Origin: Brachyspira hyodysenteriae ATCC 27164 | GTDB lineage: Bacteria > Spirochaetota > Brachyspiria > Brachyspirales > Brachyspiraceae | Assembly: GCF_001676785.2 (NCBI RefSeq) | Contig: NZ_CP015910.2 | Span: 558,001-622,000, forward strand | Reading direction: 5' to 3' | Length of the DNA stretch: 64,000 nucleotides | Part shown: positions 1 through 10,954 of the stretch, piece after piece | Numbering within the stretch: position 1 is the first letter of the stretch | Layout of the letters: each line of letters opens with the position of its first letter | Position numbers and translations under genes: made by a program | Notes under the pieces: generated by a model | Databases searched by the model: none | What the model saw: only the letters and a program-made list of their open reading frames with translations | What the model was told of the DNA's origin: nothing

Positions 1-95
1 AGGAAAAAATGGCTTATATGTCAGCTAATGATATAGAAGCAGCTAAAAAAATAGTTGCGGGTACAGCTCGTGCTATGGGTATTAAAGTAGAATAA
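1..95 (+). CDS. rplK: 50S ribosomal protein L11, C-terminal end (partial)
   Basis: The frame beginning at base 3 reads through a typical L11 C-terminus (the segment NDIEAAKKIVAGTARAMGI is diagnostic) and stops at a TAA at 93-95. The 5' part lies outside the window. L11 binds 23S rRNA at the GTPase-associated centre. It sits directly before rplA, the usual bacterial L11-L1-L10-L7/L12-rpoBC order, so it is surely co-transcribed with what follows. Confidence 0.95.
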   Translation, partial: EKMAYMSANDIEAAKKIVAGTARAMGIKVE

Positions 96-170
96 TAATT
101 AAGAAGCATACCATTTATTAATTGATAATAAATGGGAGTAAACGTTTGAAAGAAAAGGAAGAAAACAATT

Positions 171-872
171 ATGGCTACAAAAGAGAAAAAAATAGGTGGC
201 AAACGTTACGACGCTATAAGAAAGCAAGTAGAGAAATTAAGACTCTATTCCGTAGATGAAGCTATTGAATTAGCTAAGAAAAACGCTACCTGTAAATTTG
301 ATGAAACTATTGAGGTAACAATAAACCTTAATATCTTACCTAAACACTCAATAAGAGATACATTATCATTCCCAAATGCTTTCGGTAAAGAAAAAAGAGT
401 AGTAGTATTTGCACAAGGTGAAAAAGCTGATGAGGCAAAAGCTGCTGGTGCTATGGAAGTTGGTTTTGAAGATTTAATTGACAAAGTTAAAGGCGGATAT
501 ACAGACTTCGATGTTGCTATTGCTACTCCAGATTTGATGAAAGAAGTAGGTAAATTGGGACAAATTCTTGGAAGAAAAGGACTTATGCCTAACCCTAAAA
601 CAGGAACAGTTACTCTTGACATAGCTCAGGCAGTAAAAAGTTTCAAAGCTGGAAGAATGGAATACAGAGCTGATAAAAACGGTATTGTAAGAATGGGTAT
701 AGGAAAAGCATCAATGGATGTTAATAAGTTAAATGAAAATTTCAAAGTATTCTATGATGAAATTTTAAGAAAAAAACCTACAGATTTAAAAGGTGAATAT
801 ATTAAAGCAGTAGGTGTAACATCTACAATGGGTGTAGGTATAAAAATAGATCATAAAAGAATCAAAATGTAA
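171..872 (+). CDS. rplA: 50S ribosomal protein L1
   Basis: 233 residues, the normal length for L1. The signature segment GLMPNPKTGTVT near residues 138-149 and the conserved stretch LGRKGLMPNPK identify it. L1 forms the mobile L1 stalk near the ribosomal E site and in many bacteria represses its own operon by binding mRNA. The start is an ATG about 20 bases after an AGAAAAGGAAG purine-rich stretch. It lies 75 bases after rplK and about 100 bases before rplJ. No unusual residues were noticed. Confidence 0.97.
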   Translation: MATKEKKIGGKRYDAIRKQVEKLRLYSVDEAIELAKKNATCKFDETIEVTINLNILPKHSIRDTLSFPNAFGKEKRVVVFAQGEKADEAKAAGAMEVGFEDLIDKVKGGYTDFDVAIATPDLMKEVGKLGQILGRKGLMPNPKTGTVTLDIAQAVKSFKAGRMEYRADKNGIVRMGIGKASMDVNKLNENFKVFYDEILRKKPTDLKGEYIKAVGVTSTMGVGIKIDHKRIKM

Positions 873-976
873 TTAATTTAGCGATAAACTTATTTTGTTT
901 AAGCGAAGTCATATTTTGTGATCCCATTATATGAATAGTATTATCAAAATAGTTTAATATAATAGAGGTGGTATTT

Positions 977-1501
977 ATGCCTAATAAGAAAAACATTGAA
1001 ACAGTATCATTGCTTAAAGAAACTATGGGAGGATGTGCTGGTTTAGTATTCTTCGATTACAGAGGAGTAACAGTAGCACAGCTTACAGAGTTAAGACGTG
1101 AATTAGCAAAGACTTCTTCTTCAATGAAAATATGTAAAAACTCTTTAGTTGATATTGCTTTAAAAGAGTTAGGCAGAGAAGTAAAAGATGAGATGTTCGT
1201 TAATCCTACAGCTGTAGTATTTGCTAAGGAAGATGTTCCTAGCGCAGCTAAAGTAATAAGCGAAGCATCTAAGAAAAATGATAAAATAAAAATCAAAGGC
1301 GGCTATATGGGTGAAGATTTGCTTAATCCGGCAGATGTTCAAGTAGTAGCTAATATTCCGCCAAGAGAAGTTTTACTTTCTCATCTTGTTACAGCACTCG
1401 AGTCTCCTATATCAAGCTTGGCAAACAGCTTGCAAAGCGTTATATCAGAACTTGCTTATGTGCTTGACAGTGTTGAAGAAGAAAAGAAAAAATCAGCTTA
1501 A
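977..1501 (+). CDS. rplJ: 50S ribosomal protein L10
   Basis: 174 residues from the ATG at 977. That start is preferred over an in-frame GTG at 968 because AGAGGTGG (964-971) then sits at ideal ribosome-binding distance. The N-terminus (KKNIETVSLLKE, then GLVFFDYRGVTVAQLTELRREL) is typical L10. L10 anchors L7/L12 dimers to the ribosome stalk. The C-terminal 40 residues form the helix that carries L7/L12 and end in a lysine-rich tail. The roughly 100-base leader upstream is the usual place for L10-L7/L12 autoregulatory RNA binding, though I could not draw a convincing conserved fold. Confidence 0.95.
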   Translation: MPNKKNIETVSLLKETMGGCAGLVFFDYRGVTVAQLTELRRELAKTSSSMKICKNSLVDIALKELGREVKDEMFVNPTAVVFAKEDVPSAAKVISEASKKNDKIKIKGGYMGEDLLNPADVQVVANIPPREVLLSHLVTALESPISSLANSLQSVISELAYVLDSVEEEKKKSA

Positions 1502-1556
1502 TATGCTGACAAATTATTAATTAAAAAACTATTTAACAATTTTAAGGAGATAAACA

Positions 1557-1943
1557 ATGGCTTTAAGTAAAGAAGAAATATTACAAGCAATAGAAGAAAT
1601 GAAAGTTATAGAGCTTCATGAATTAGTAGAAGCTATTAAAGAAAAATTCAATGTAACAGCAGCTATGCCAGTTGCAGCAGTAGCAGCAGCTCCTGCAGGC
1701 GGTGCAGCAGCTCCAGCTGAAGAAGAGAAAAATGAATTCGATATCATTCTTACAGGTTTTGATGCAGCTCAAAAAATTGCTCTTATTAAAGAAGTTAGAG
1801 CAGTTAGCGGCTTAGGATTAAAAGAAGCTAAAGATGCTGTTGAAAAAGGCGGAGAAACAATCAAATCAGGCGTTTCTAAAGAAGAAGCTGCAGCTATTAA
1901 GAAACAATTAGAAGCTGCTGGTGGTAAAGTTGAAGTTAAATAA
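1557..1943 (+). CDS. rplL: 50S ribosomal protein L7/L12
   Basis: 128 residues with the standard layout: an N-terminal dimerisation helix, an alanine-rich hinge at about residues 38-55 ([17 protein letters not shown]), and the C-terminal factor-binding domain containing [20 protein letters not shown]. It recruits elongation factors to the ribosome. A strong AAGGAG ribosome binding site lies just upstream, fitting the need for several copies per ribosome. The gene follows rplJ by 55 bases and is followed by a hairpin that separates it from rpoB. Confidence 0.98.
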   Translation: MALSKEEILQAIEEMKVIELHELVEAIKEKFNVTAAMPVAAVAAAPAGGAAAPAEEEKNEFDIILTGFDAAQKIALIKEVRAVSGLGLKEAKDAVEKGGETIKSGVSKEEAAAIKKQLEAAGGKVEVK

Positions 1944-1988
1944 TTATTTTTGTAAACATATCATTAACATTTAATGATTCGTATATAG

Positions 1989-2014
1989 GAAGGGTATGAG
2001 TCTTTATACCCTTC
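1989..2014 (+). terminator. rplL-rpoB intergenic hairpin (likely attenuator)
   Basis: A perfect 9-bp inverted repeat GAAGGGTAT / ATACCCTTC with an 8-base loop lies 45 bases after rplL. It lacks a long T run, which suits partial termination or RNA processing, as seen between rplL and rpoB in many bacteria. It would lower polymerase subunit output relative to ribosomal proteins. The attenuating role is inference from position. Confidence 0.6.
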
Positions 2015-2069
2015 TTATTAGTGTATTAAGTCAGTAAAACTAAAAGCGTAAAAGCGGAGATCTTTTAAT

Positions 2070-5000
2070 ATGGCCAATAATATTCAGATAGATAATAAAG
2101 TATATCCGGAAAGAGGGGTAGAGTTCGCAAAAAAATATAGGATGGAAAACGGACGTGTAAACTTTTCACGCACCGCTTCTGTAATAGAACCTCCCGATCT
2201 CCTCGCTATACAAAAAGAATCTTATGAAAGCTTCCTTCAAAAGGATGTTCCTGAAAATAAGAGAAAAAATGAGGGATTGCAGGAAGTTTTGACTTCTATA
2301 TTCCCTATAGTAGCTTCTAATGAAAAGATGCAAATAGAATTTATTTCTTACTCTATAGGTGAGCCTAAAATTACAGAAAAAGAGGCTAGAAGAAGAGATA
2401 AAACTTATGCTTATCCTTTTAAAATAAAAGTACAATTAACAGTAAGAGACCCTGAAAGAATCATTGAACAGGAAATATTTGTGGGTGATATACCTGCTAT
2501 GACAGACAGAGGTACATTCATTGTTAATGGTGCTGAACGTGTTATAGTTTCTCAGATTCATAGATCTCCAGGTGTAGTTTTCAACCGCAGCGACAGAGAT
2601 GCTATGTTCGTAGCTAAGATAATTCCAGATAGAGGTACTTGGCTTGAATTTGAACTCGATACCAAAAAAGATATAATGTATGTTAGAATAGACAGAAAGA
2701 AAAAACTTCCTGTTACTGTATTTTTAAGAGCTATTGGTATCACAACTAATGAAGAAATTTTGAAATTATTTTATGAAGTAGATAATATATCATTAGAAAA
2801 ACTTTCAGATGAAAATTCTAAAGAGGCTTTAATAGGTAGAAGATCTTATTCTACAGTATATGATACAGAAAACCCTGATGAAATTATATTGAATCCGGGC
2901 GAACTTATCAACCCTAACTTAGCTGAAAGACTTTTAATGAGCGGTATTAAAGAAATATCCGTATTAAATATGGAAGCAATAAAAGACAATGTTACCATAA
3001 TTAATACTTTAGATAAAGATACAACTAAAAACCAAGAAGAGGCTTGTACTAAAATATATAATGTTATAAGACCTGGAGAGCCTGCTTTAATAGAAAACGT
3101 TGTAAGAACTTGTAATGATTTAGTATTTGACCCTAAATCCTATGCTTTAGGAGATGTGGGACGTTATAAATTAAACAAAAGATTGAATTTCCCAGAAAGC
3201 GAACAGGATAAAGTTTTAAGACATAAAGATATAATAGAAACTATTCGCTTTTTGATTAAAGTATTCATAAACGAAGAACAATTGGATGATATTGACCATT
3301 TAGGAAACAGACGCGTAAGAAGTGTAGGTGAATTATTATCTATACAAATAAAAGCCGGCTTCACTAGAATGGAGCGTATAGCTAAAGAAAGAATGCAGAT
3401 GCAGGATATGGAGGCAGTAACTCCTCAATCTCTTGTAAGCATTAAACTTATACAGGCTGTAATAAAAGAGTTCTTCGGTACAAACCAATTATCTCAGTTC
3501 ATGGATCAGAACAACCCATTATCAGAGATTACACATAAAAGAAGATTAAATGCCTTAGGTCAGGGAGGTCTTACAAGAGACAGAGCAGGTTTCGAAGTAA
3601 GAGACGTACACCATACACACTATGGTAAAATATGTCCTATTGAAACTCCTGAAGGTCCAAACATCGGACTTATAGTATCTCTTGCTACTTATGCTAAAAT
3701 TAATAAGCATGGTTTCTTAGAGACTCCATATAGAAAGGTTGTTGATGGAAAAGTAACAGATGAAATAGAATATTTGACAGCTCATGATGAGGAAAAATAT
3801 CATATAGCAGATGCTAATGCTCCTTTGAATGAAGACGGTACTTTCAAAGATAATCTTATTTCAACAAGATTCAGAAGTGAATTCCCATATTCTTCACCAG
3901 ATCAGGTACAGTATATGGACGTTTCACCTCAGCAGATTGTATCACTTTCAAGCTCATTGATACCATTCTTAGAGCATGACGACGCTAACAGAGCATTGAT
4001 GGGTTCAAACATGCAGCGTCAAAGTGTACCTCTTTTGTATCCTGAAGCTCCTATAGTTGGTACAGGTGTAGAAGCAAAAATATGTCAGCCTGGTACAGGT
4101 ATAGCAGTTCATGCAAAAAGAGCAGGTAAAGTTATTAAAGTAGTTCATAATGAAATCGTTATAAAACCTACTAAACAAAACAGTGATGATGATTTAGATG
4201 TATATGAATTAGTAAAATATCAGAGAACTAACCAAGATACAAATTATCACCAAAGACCAGTTGTTAATGTTGGCGATGTAGTTAAGGCTGGAGGACTTTT
4301 AGCTGACGGACCTGCTACAGATCATGGTGAATTAGCATTAGGAAGAAATGTTCTTGCTGCTTTCATGATTTTTGAAGGATATAACTTCGAGGATGCTATT
4401 CTTTTAAGCAGAAGATTAGTTCAGGAAGATGTATTTACTTCCATACACATAGAAGAGTTTTCAGTTGAAGCTCGTGAAACAAAATTAGATAAAGAAAATA
4501 TTACTAGAGATATACCTAATGTATCAGATGCAGCTTTCAAAAATTTGGATGAAAGAGGTATCGTAAGAATAGGTGCTAAAGTAAAAGCAGGAGATATATT
4601 AGTTGGTAAAGTAACTCCTAAAGGTGAAACAGAAATCACTCCTGAATACAGACTTCTTCACTCAATATTCGGTGAGAAGGCTAGAGATGTAAAAGATACT
4701 TCTTTAAGAGTTCCTCATGGTAAAGATGGTACTGTTATAGATGTAAGAGTTTACAGCAGAGAAAACGGTGATGAATTAAAGCCTGGCGTAGAAGAAGTTG
4801 TAAAAGTATTCCTTGCTAAAAAGCGTATAATACAGGAAGGTGACAAAATGGCAGGTCGTCACGGTAACAAAGGGGTTGTTGCTAGAATCATGCCTATAGA
4901 AGATATGCCATTCTTAGAAGATGGTACTCCTGTAGATATATGTCTTAACCCATTGGGTGTACCTTCTCGTATGAACATTGGTCAGGTTATTGAGATGTTG

Positions 5001-5591
5001 CTTAGTTGGTCTGGTCATAAAATGGGACTTAAATATGCTTGTCCTGTATTTGAAGGTCCTAAGGAAGAGGCTTTAAGAGAAGCATTCGTTGCAAGCGGTA
5101 TGAATCCTAATGGTAAAGTTAGACTTTATGACGGAAGAACAGGAGAGCCTTTCAAAAATGATGTAGCTGTAGGATATATGTATATGCTTAAGCTTAATCA
5201 CTTGGTTGAAGACAAAGTACATGCTAGAAGTACAGGTCCTTACTCACTTGTTACTCAGCAGCCTTTGGGAGGTAAATCTCAATTCGGAGGTCAGAGATTA
5301 GGAGAGATGGAAGTTTGGGCATTAGAGGCTTATGGAGCTGCTAATATGCTTCAAGAGTTCTTAACTGTTAAATCAGATGATATGACAGGACGTGCTAGAA
5401 TATATGAATCCATTGTTAAAGGCGATGTTATATCCTCTCCGGGTATACCAGAAAGCTTTAACGTATTAGTTCAAGAGCTTAGAGGTTTGGGTCTTAATAT
5501 TACTATTCATGATGAAGAAGGCAATCAGCTTCCTTCTACTGAAAAAGAACTTAGACAAAAAACTAAGAAACAAACCAAGATTTTTAAATAA
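2070..5591 (+). CDS. rpoB: DNA-directed RNA polymerase beta subunit
   Basis: 1173 residues, a compact RpoB without large lineage insertions. The rifampicin region is clearly readable: QLSQFMDQNNPLSEITHKRR followed by LNALGQGGLTRDRAGFEVRDVH. The residue matching E. coli Ser531 is asparagine (N494 here, codon 3549-3551), a change linked to natural rifampicin resistance in other spirochaetes. The C-terminal block GGKSQFGGQRLGEMEVWALEAYGA is canonical. Start ATG at 2070 follows a GCGGAGA ribosome binding site. rpoC starts 19 bases downstream, so both are translated from one message. Confidence 0.98.
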   Translation: MANNIQIDNKVYPERGVEFAKKYRMENGRVNFSRTASVIEPPDLLAIQKESYESFLQKDVPENKRKNEGLQEVLTSIFPIVASNEKMQIEFISYSIGEPKITEKEARRRDKTYAYPFKIKVQLTVRDPERIIEQEIFVGDIPAMTDRGTFIVNGAERVIVSQIHRSPGVVFNRSDRDAMFVAKIIPDRGTWLEFELDTKKDIMYVRIDRKKKLPVTVFLRAIGITTNEEILKLFYEVDNISLEKLSDENSKEALIGRRSYSTVYDTENPDEIILNPGELINPNLAERLLMSGIKEISVLNMEAIKDNVTIINTLDKDTTKNQEEACTKIYNVIRPGEPALIENVVRTCNDLVFDPKSYALGDVGRYKLNKRLNFPESEQDKVLRHKDIIETIRFLIKVFINEEQLDDIDHLGNRRVRSVGELLSIQIKAGFTRMERIAKERMQMQDMEAVTPQSLVSIKLIQAVIKEFFGTNQLSQFMDQNNPLSEITHKRRLNALGQGGLTRDRAGFEVRDVHHTHYGKICPIETPEGPNIGLIVSLATYAKINKHGFLETPYRKVVDGKVTDEIEYLTAHDEEKYHIADANAPLNEDGTFKDNLISTRFRSEFPYSSPDQVQYMDVSPQQIVSLSSSLIPFLEHDDANRALMGSNMQRQSVPLLYPEAPIVGTGVEAKICQPGTGIAVHAKRAGKVIKVVHNEIVIKPTKQNSDDDLDVYELVKYQRTNQDTNYHQRPVVNVGDVVKAGGLLADGPATDHGELALGRNVLAAFMIFEGYNFEDAILLSRRLVQEDVFTSIHIEEFSVEARETKLDKENITRDIPNVSDAAFKNLDERGIVRIGAKVKAGDILVGKVTPKGETEITPEYRLLHSIFGEKARDVKDTSLRVPHGKDGTVIDVRVYSRENGDELKPGVEEVVKVFLAKKRIIQEGDKMAGRHGNKGVVARIMPIEDMPFLEDGTPVDICLNPLGVPSRMNIGQVIEMLLSWSGHKMGLKYACPVFEGPKEEALREAFVASGMNPNGKVRLYDGRTGEPFKNDVAVGYMYMLKLNHLVEDKVHARSTGPYSLVTQQPLGGKSQFGGQRLGEMEVWALEAYGAANMLQEFLTVKSDDMTGRARIYESIVKGDVISSPGIPESFNVLVQELRGLGLNITIHDEEGNQLPSTEKELRQKTKKQTKIFK

Positions 5592-5610
5592 TTAGGAGAA
5601 GTTTAGGTAT

Positions 5611-8600
5611 ATGCAATTTTCAAACTTTGACCAAATAAAAATTAGTATAGCAAGTCCTCAGGTTATGAGAGAATGGAGTTATGGTGAAGTAAAAAAACCT
5701 GAAACTATCAACTACAGAACTTTAAGACCTGAAAGAGACGGACTTTTTTGTGAAAAGATATTCGGAACTACTAAAGAATATGAATGTTACTGCGGTAAAT
5801 TCAAAAGTATTCGTTATAAAGGTGTAGTTTGTGATAAATGTGGTGTTGAAGTTACTCATTTCAAAGTTAGAAGAGAGAGAATGGGGCATATAGAATTAGC
5901 TGCTCCTGTTGCTCATATTTGGTATTATAGAAACACTCCTTCAAGAATAGGACTTCTTCTAAATATGAATATAGCTCATTTAAGAAGCGTACTTTATTTT
6001 GAAAGATATGTTGTTATTGATGCTGGAGATAGTTCTTATTCTAAAGGCGATCTTTTAACTGAAGATGAATATAATGAAGCTTTAGATAGATATGGTGATA
6101 ATATAAGAATAGGTATAGGTGCTGAGGGCATAAGAGATATGCTTAAAGACCTTGATATGGACGAAGAAATCAGAAAACTCAGAGAGGAAATGATTAAAAA
6201 AGGTGAAAAGAGTGATAGGCGTTTAAGAAAACGTCTTGAAATCTTTGAAGACTTTAAAGCAAGCGGAAATGATCCTACTTGGATGATACTTGATGTAGTT
6301 CCTGTTATTCCTCCAGAGTTAAGACCTATGGTTCAGCTTGACGGCGGAAGATTCGCTACTTCAGATTTGAATGATTTATATAGAAGAGTTATAAACAGAA
6401 ATATTCGTTTAAGAAGATTATTGGTTTTAAGAGCTCCTGATATTATCATAAGAAATGAAAAGAGAATGTTGCAAGAAGCAGTTGATGCTTTATTTGATAA
6501 CAGCAGAAGAAAGAAAGTAGTTAAAGGACCAGGAAACAGACCTTTAAAATCTCTTTCTGATATGCTTAAAGGTAAGCAAGGTCGTTTCAGACAGAACCTT
6601 TTAGGTAAACGTGTTGACTATTCAGGCCGTTCTGTTATCGTTGCAGGTCCTAGACTTAAAATGCATCAATGCGGACTTCCTAAAAAAATGGCTGTAGAAT
6701 TATTCAAGCCATTCATAATGAAAAAATTAGTTGAAATTAATTCAGCTCATAATATAAAATCTGCTAAAAGATTTGTAGAAGAGGGCAGAGAAGAAGTTTG
6801 GGGAGTATTGGAAGATATTGCTAAAGAACATCCAGTTCTATTAAACAGAGCACCGACTCTTCACAGACTTGGTATTCAGGCATTTGAACCTGTACTTGTT
6901 GAAGGAAAAGCAATTCAGCTTCACCCATTAGTATGTCACGCTTATAACGCTGACTTTGACGGTGACCAGATGGCTGTACATACTCCGCTTTCTGCTGAGG
7001 CTCAGATTGAGGCTTGGACTTTGATGCTTGCTCCTCATAATATATTAAACCCTGCCAACGGTGAACCTATTGTTAACCCTACACAGGATATAGTACTTGG
7101 TATCAGCTATCTTACTAAATTAAGAACAGGAAGTAAAGGTGAAGGAAAGATATTCTCATCTCCTAAAGATGCTTTACTTGCTTATGATAATAATTTGGTA
7201 GAGCTTGAATCAAGAATTAAAGTTTTAATGAAAAATAAAGACGGAGAGGAAGAATTCGTTGAAACTTCTGTAGGAAGATTAAAATTCAATGAAGTTATTC
7301 CTGAAGATTTCAGATATCAAAACAGAGATTTTAACAGTAAAGATTTAGCTAAATTCATTCATGAAGTATATTTAAAACATGGCACAGCTGTAACAGTTAA
7401 TATGCTTGATGATATTAAAGAACTTGGTTATCAAAGTGCTACAGTATTTGGTTCTACTATTTCTATTGCTGATATACTTATACCTCCGATGAAAAAACAA
7501 GAAATCGAGGAAGCTACTAAACAGGTAGAGTTCATTGAAAATCAGTATATGAACGGTATTATCACTACTGAAGAGAAAAAGCAGAAGGTTATGGACCTTT
7601 GGACTACAGTTGAAGGTAGAATAACTGAAGCTATGATGGATAATTTAAGACAGGATCAAGACGGATTTAATCCTGTATATATAATGGCTGATTCCGGTGC
7701 GAGAGGTTCTAAACAGCAGATAAGACAGCTTGCTAGTATGAGAGGTTTGATGGCTAAGCCTTCAGGTGAGATTATCGAACTTCCTATTATTTCAAACTTT
7801 AAAGAAGGTCTTACTGTACAGGAATACTTTATTTCTACTCACGGTGCTAGAAAAGGTCTTGCAGATACAGCATTAAAGACTTCAAGTGCTGGTTATCTTA
7901 CTAGAAAACTAGTTGATGTTGCTATTGGGGTTGTTGTTTCAGAGCATGACTGCGGTACTGTTAAAGGTATTGCTATAGAGGCTATAAAAAACGGAGATGA
8001 AATCAAAAAATCTCTTAAAGAACGTGTTGTTGGTTTCTTTACAAGCGAGCATATATATCATCCTGTTACTAAAGAGCTTATATGTTCTGCTAATACTGAA
8101 ATTACAGAAGAAATAGGTGATTTAATAGAGAAAGCTGGTATAGAAAAAATCAGCATTAGACATCCTCTTACTTGTGAAAGCAGAATGGGTGTATGTCAGA
8201 AATGTTATGGTAGAAGTTTATCTACTAATAACCTTGCTTCTATTGGGGAGGCTGTTGGTGTAGTTGCTGCTCAAAGTATTGGTCAGCCTGGTACACAGCT
8301 TACAATGAGAACTTTCCACATCGGTGGTGTTGCTACTCAGATGGTAGAAGAAAATGAAATTAAGGTCAATTATCCTATATATATAGAACAATTCTCTAAC
8401 TATGTTGTTCAGCCTAATGGTATTAAAATAACAGCTAGAAAAGGTGATTTGGTTATTAGAAGAGTTTTAGATAAATGGGAAAAATCTACTCTAAAAGATA
8501 TTATAACTGAACATAATACTAAAGTACTTATAGGAGATGTTATAGCTACTCTTAAAGATGGTACAGAAATTAAAGCTACTTATAATGGTACTTTCAAAAT

Positions 8601-9813
8601 CACTGATGATGATAAATATATAATGATTACAGGTGATAAGCATACAATTGTAATTAAAGTTGGAAGTGAATATAAAGTAGATGAACATGTATTCATAGAA
8701 GCTAATACAGTTATTGCTAGCTTCGATACTTATAACGAACCTATCATTTCTGAAAAATCCGGTATTGTAAGATATCAGGACATCATACCTGGCAGAACTT
8801 TGGTTGAAGAAATAGACGATCAAACAGGTAATAAAACTAATATTATTCAAGAGTTTAAAGATTCTAGCATGCAGCCTAAGATATTGATCGTAGGTGATAA
8901 TGATACTTTTGAAACTGATATACCTAATGGTGCTCAGCTTATGGTAGAAAATAACCAAAAAGTTGAAGTAGGAGAGGTTATTGCTAAAACTACTCGTATA
9001 CAGCAGAAAAGTAGGGATATTACAGGAGGTCTTCCAAGAGTACAGGAATTACTTGAGGCTCAGAAACCTAAAGATACTGCTATTATTGCTGGTATTGACG
9101 GTGAGGTTGAAATCGGAGGTTCTCATAAGGGTAAAAAAGTAGTTAAAATCAGAAATGAATTTGATGAAACTAAACACTTAGTACCTCATGGTAAAATGTT
9201 ATTGGTAAGAAACGGAGACCAAGTAAAAACAGGTACTCAGTTATGTGCTGGTAAAATAAACCCTCATGATATATTGGAAACACAAGGGGATTTGGCTTTA
9301 CAAACTTATTTGCTTGAAGAAATTCAAACAGTATACAATCAGCAGGGTGTAGGTATTAACGATAAGCACTTCGCTCTTATCATAAGACAGATGCTTAGAA
9401 GACTTGAGATAACTGATCCAGGCGATACTAAATATATTGTTGGTCAGTATGTTGATAAATATGAGTTTGAAGAAGAAAACAGACGTTATGAAGAGGCTGG
9501 CGGTTCTCCTGCAAGCGGTAAGCCTGTACTTTTAGGCTTAACTAAGGCTGCTCTTAATACTGAAAGCTTTATATCTTCTGCTTCATTCCAAGAAACTACT
9601 AAAGTATTGACTAATGCTGCTATTAAAGGAAAAGTTGATAAATTGCTTGGATTAAAAGAAAATGTTATTATAGGACACTTAATACCTGCTGGTACTGGTG
9701 TTAAATTATATAATAAACTTCATGTTTACAACAAGCAAAGCGGAGACTTGGATAAGAAAGATAATATAGATAATAGTGCTAAAGAAGAAGAAGTTATGCA
9801 GATAACTGTATAA
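5611..9813 (+). CDS. rpoC: DNA-directed RNA polymerase beta' subunit
   Basis: 1400 residues. The catalytic magnesium motif [12 protein letters not shown] is at about residues 446-457, with the three aspartates D448, D450 and D452. The N-terminal zinc site uses C59, C61, C74 and C77; a second uses C781, C855, C862 and C865. The bridge-helix and trigger-loop region ([18 protein letters not shown]) follows the second zinc site. It forms the polymerase core with RpoB, encoded 19 bases upstream. The C-terminal tail is acidic and ends in [11 protein letters not shown] strong terminator follows. Confidence 0.98.
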   Translation: MQFSNFDQIKISIASPQVMREWSYGEVKKPETINYRTLRPERDGLFCEKIFGTTKEYECYCGKFKSIRYKGVVCDKCGVEVTHFKVRRERMGHIELAAPVAHIWYYRNTPSRIGLLLNMNIAHLRSVLYFERYVVIDAGDSSYSKGDLLTEDEYNEALDRYGDNIRIGIGAEGIRDMLKDLDMDEEIRKLREEMIKKGEKSDRRLRKRLEIFEDFKASGNDPTWMILDVVPVIPPELRPMVQLDGGRFATSDLNDLYRRVINRNIRLRRLLVLRAPDIIIRNEKRMLQEAVDALFDNSRRKKVVKGPGNRPLKSLSDMLKGKQGRFRQNLLGKRVDYSGRSVIVAGPRLKMHQCGLPKKMAVELFKPFIMKKLVEINSAHNIKSAKRFVEEGREEVWGVLEDIAKEHPVLLNRAPTLHRLGIQAFEPVLVEGKAIQLHPLVCHAYNADFDGDQMAVHTPLSAEAQIEAWTLMLAPHNILNPANGEPIVNPTQDIVLGISYLTKLRTGSKGEGKIFSSPKDALLAYDNNLVELESRIKVLMKNKDGEEEFVETSVGRLKFNEVIPEDFRYQNRDFNSKDLAKFIHEVYLKHGTAVTVNMLDDIKELGYQSATVFGSTISIADILIPPMKKQEIEEATKQVEFIENQYMNGIITTEEKKQKVMDLWTTVEGRITEAMMDNLRQDQDGFNPVYIMADSGARGSKQQIRQLASMRGLMAKPSGEIIELPIISNFKEGLTVQEYFISTHGARKGLADTALKTSSAGYLTRKLVDVAIGVVVSEHDCGTVKGIAIEAIKNGDEIKKSLKERVVGFFTSEHIYHPVTKELICSANTEITEEIGDLIEKAGIEKISIRHPLTCESRMGVCQKCYGRSLSTNNLASIGEAVGVVAAQSIGQPGTQLTMRTFHIGGVATQMVEENEIKVNYPIYIEQFSNYVVQPNGIKITARKGDLVIRRVLDKWEKSTLKDIITEHNTKVLIGDVIATLKDGTEIKATYNGTFKITDDDKYIMITGDKHTIVIKVGSEYKVDEHVFIEANTVIASFDTYNEPIISEKSGIVRYQDIIPGRTLVEEIDDQTGNKTNIIQEFKDSSMQPKILIVGDNDTFETDIPNGAQLMVENNQKVEVGEVIAKTTRIQQKSRDITGGLPRVQELLEAQKPKDTAIIAGIDGEVEIGGSHKGKKVVKIRNEFDETKHLVPHGKMLLVRNGDQVKTGTQLCAGKINPHDILETQGDLALQTYLLEEIQTVYNQQGVGINDKHFALIIRQMLRRLEITDPGDTKYIVGQYVDKYEFEEENRRYEEAGGSPASGKPVLLGLTKAALNTESFISSASFQETTKVLTNAAIKGKVDKLLGLKENVIIGHLIPAGTGVKLYNKLHVYNKQSGDLDKKDNIDNSAKEEEVMQITV

Positions 9814-9828
9814 ATAAATCATTTCAAT

Positions 9829-9867
9829 AAAGGAGGTTTTCATAAGTACTTATGGAAACCTCTTTAA
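9829..9867 (+). terminator. rpoBC operon terminator
   Basis: Long inverted repeat just after rpoC: the arm AAGGAGGTTTTCATAAGT pairs with ACTTATGGAAACCTCTTT (one G-T wobble), followed by a short T-rich stretch. The centre is itself palindromic (CATAAGTACTTATG). It closes the ribosomal/RNA polymerase operon. Confidence 0.85.
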
Positions 9868-9948
9868 TTATATTGATTATCAATTTCTAATTTAAAAAGT
9901 CTTAATAATGAATAATTCAAAAATCTAAATAATAAAGTGTAACAAAAA

Positions 9949-10890
9949 ATGATAAGTAAAATTAATAAAATGCCTTTGGCTCTCACTGGTTTAGCACTTG
10001 GTGTAGGAGGTATATTTAATGCTTGGACTATATTCACAGGTATTAAATATTTTGCATATATAGGTGCTTTAATCTCATCTATTTTAATATTAACCATTAT
10101 AACTAAGATATTTTCATCATTCGGAGCTTTTCTTAATGATTTAGAGCATCCTGTTGCAGGAAGCACTATTCCTACTCTTGATATGGCTGTTATGGTAATA
10201 TCATCTTCAGTAGTTCAATTTGTAAAACCCCTTGGTGTTGCTATGTGGTTTACAGCGATTGCAGTTCATGTGATATTTGCTTTTACTTTTTTAGCTCATA
10301 GAATCAATTTGAAAGATTTGCACCATATACTTCCTAGCTGGTTTGTTCCTCCTGTAGGTATAGTTGTAGCTGCCGTTACTGGTACTAATATGGGATTTCC
10401 TCAAGTATCTCAAGTGATAGTTTATATAGGCACAGTTCTATATATTATACTATTTCCATTTATATTTTATAGAATAATTTTTCATGATCCTTTGGCTGAT
10501 GACAGATTTCCTGCATTTGCAGTAATGGGAGCACCTGCTAATCTTTGTTTATGCGGTTATTTAAGTGCATTTACTGATTATAATACTGCTTTACTTAATT
10601 TTCTTTTGGCATTGGGTTTATTTACTACATTCAAAGTATATTTATCTCTTATAAGGGCTTTTCAAATAAAATTTATACCTTTATTTGCAGCTTATACTTT
10701 CCCTTTGGCGGTTGGTGCTCAAGCATTACTTAAATATGCTAATTATTCAAAAAGTGTTAATGGACAGTATTATTATATATGGAATATTGTTTCTATATTC
10801 GAACTTGTAGTTGCAAGTGTGATGATAATTTATGTATTTGTTAATATGATGTTCTTCGTTCACAATAATGTTATAAAAGACAAGAAATAA
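9949..10890 (+). CDS. TDT-family (TehA/SLAC1-like) membrane transporter
   Basis: 313 residues made almost entirely of hydrophobic segments, about ten predicted membrane helices. The start MPLALTGLALGVGGIFNAW and the motif LPSWFVPPVGIVVAAVTG are characteristic of the tellurite-resistance/dicarboxylate transporter family, which includes TehA and plant SLAC1 anion channels. The substrate cannot be told: members move C4-dicarboxylates, sulphite or small anions. It stands alone between the rpoC terminator and a bidirectional terminator shared with hisD. The ribosome binding site is weak. The name 'tellurite resistance' should not be taken as function. Confidence 0.8.
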   Translation: MISKINKMPLALTGLALGVGGIFNAWTIFTGIKYFAYIGALISSILILTIITKIFSSFGAFLNDLEHPVAGSTIPTLDMAVMVISSSVVQFVKPLGVAMWFTAIAVHVIFAFTFLAHRINLKDLHHILPSWFVPPVGIVVAAVTGTNMGFPQVSQVIVYIGTVLYIILFPFIFYRIIFHDPLADDRFPAFAVMGAPANLCLCGYLSAFTDYNTALLNFLLALGLFTTFKVYLSLIRAFQIKFIPLFAAYTFPLAVGAQALLKYANYSKSVNGQYYYIWNIVSIFELVVASVMIIYVFVNMMFFVHNNVIKDKK

Positions 10891-10901
10891 TCTTTTATAA
10901 T

Positions 10902-10944
10902 AAATATATTTATATTACTAAAATAAAGTAATATAAATATATTT
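10902..10944. terminator. Bidirectional terminator between TDT transporter and hisD
   Basis: Perfect 18-bp inverted repeat (AAATATATTTATATTACT / AGTAATATAAATATATTT) with a 7-base loop, flanked by T-rich sequence on both strands. It lies between two convergent genes (ends at 10890 and 10955) and can serve both. Confidence 0.85.
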
Positions 10945-10954
10945 TTATTCTATG

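Noticed and set aside
8491..8958. Long minus-strand open frame inside rpoC
   Set aside because: It is the antisense of an intact, conserved coding region; no ribosome binding site and no family resemblance. The same holds for the antisense frames in rpoB, rplA and rplJ.
9864..10166. Minus-strand open frame over the start of the TDT transporter
   Set aside because: Antisense to a transporter with clear family blocks and overlapping the rpoC terminator; no independent evidence.
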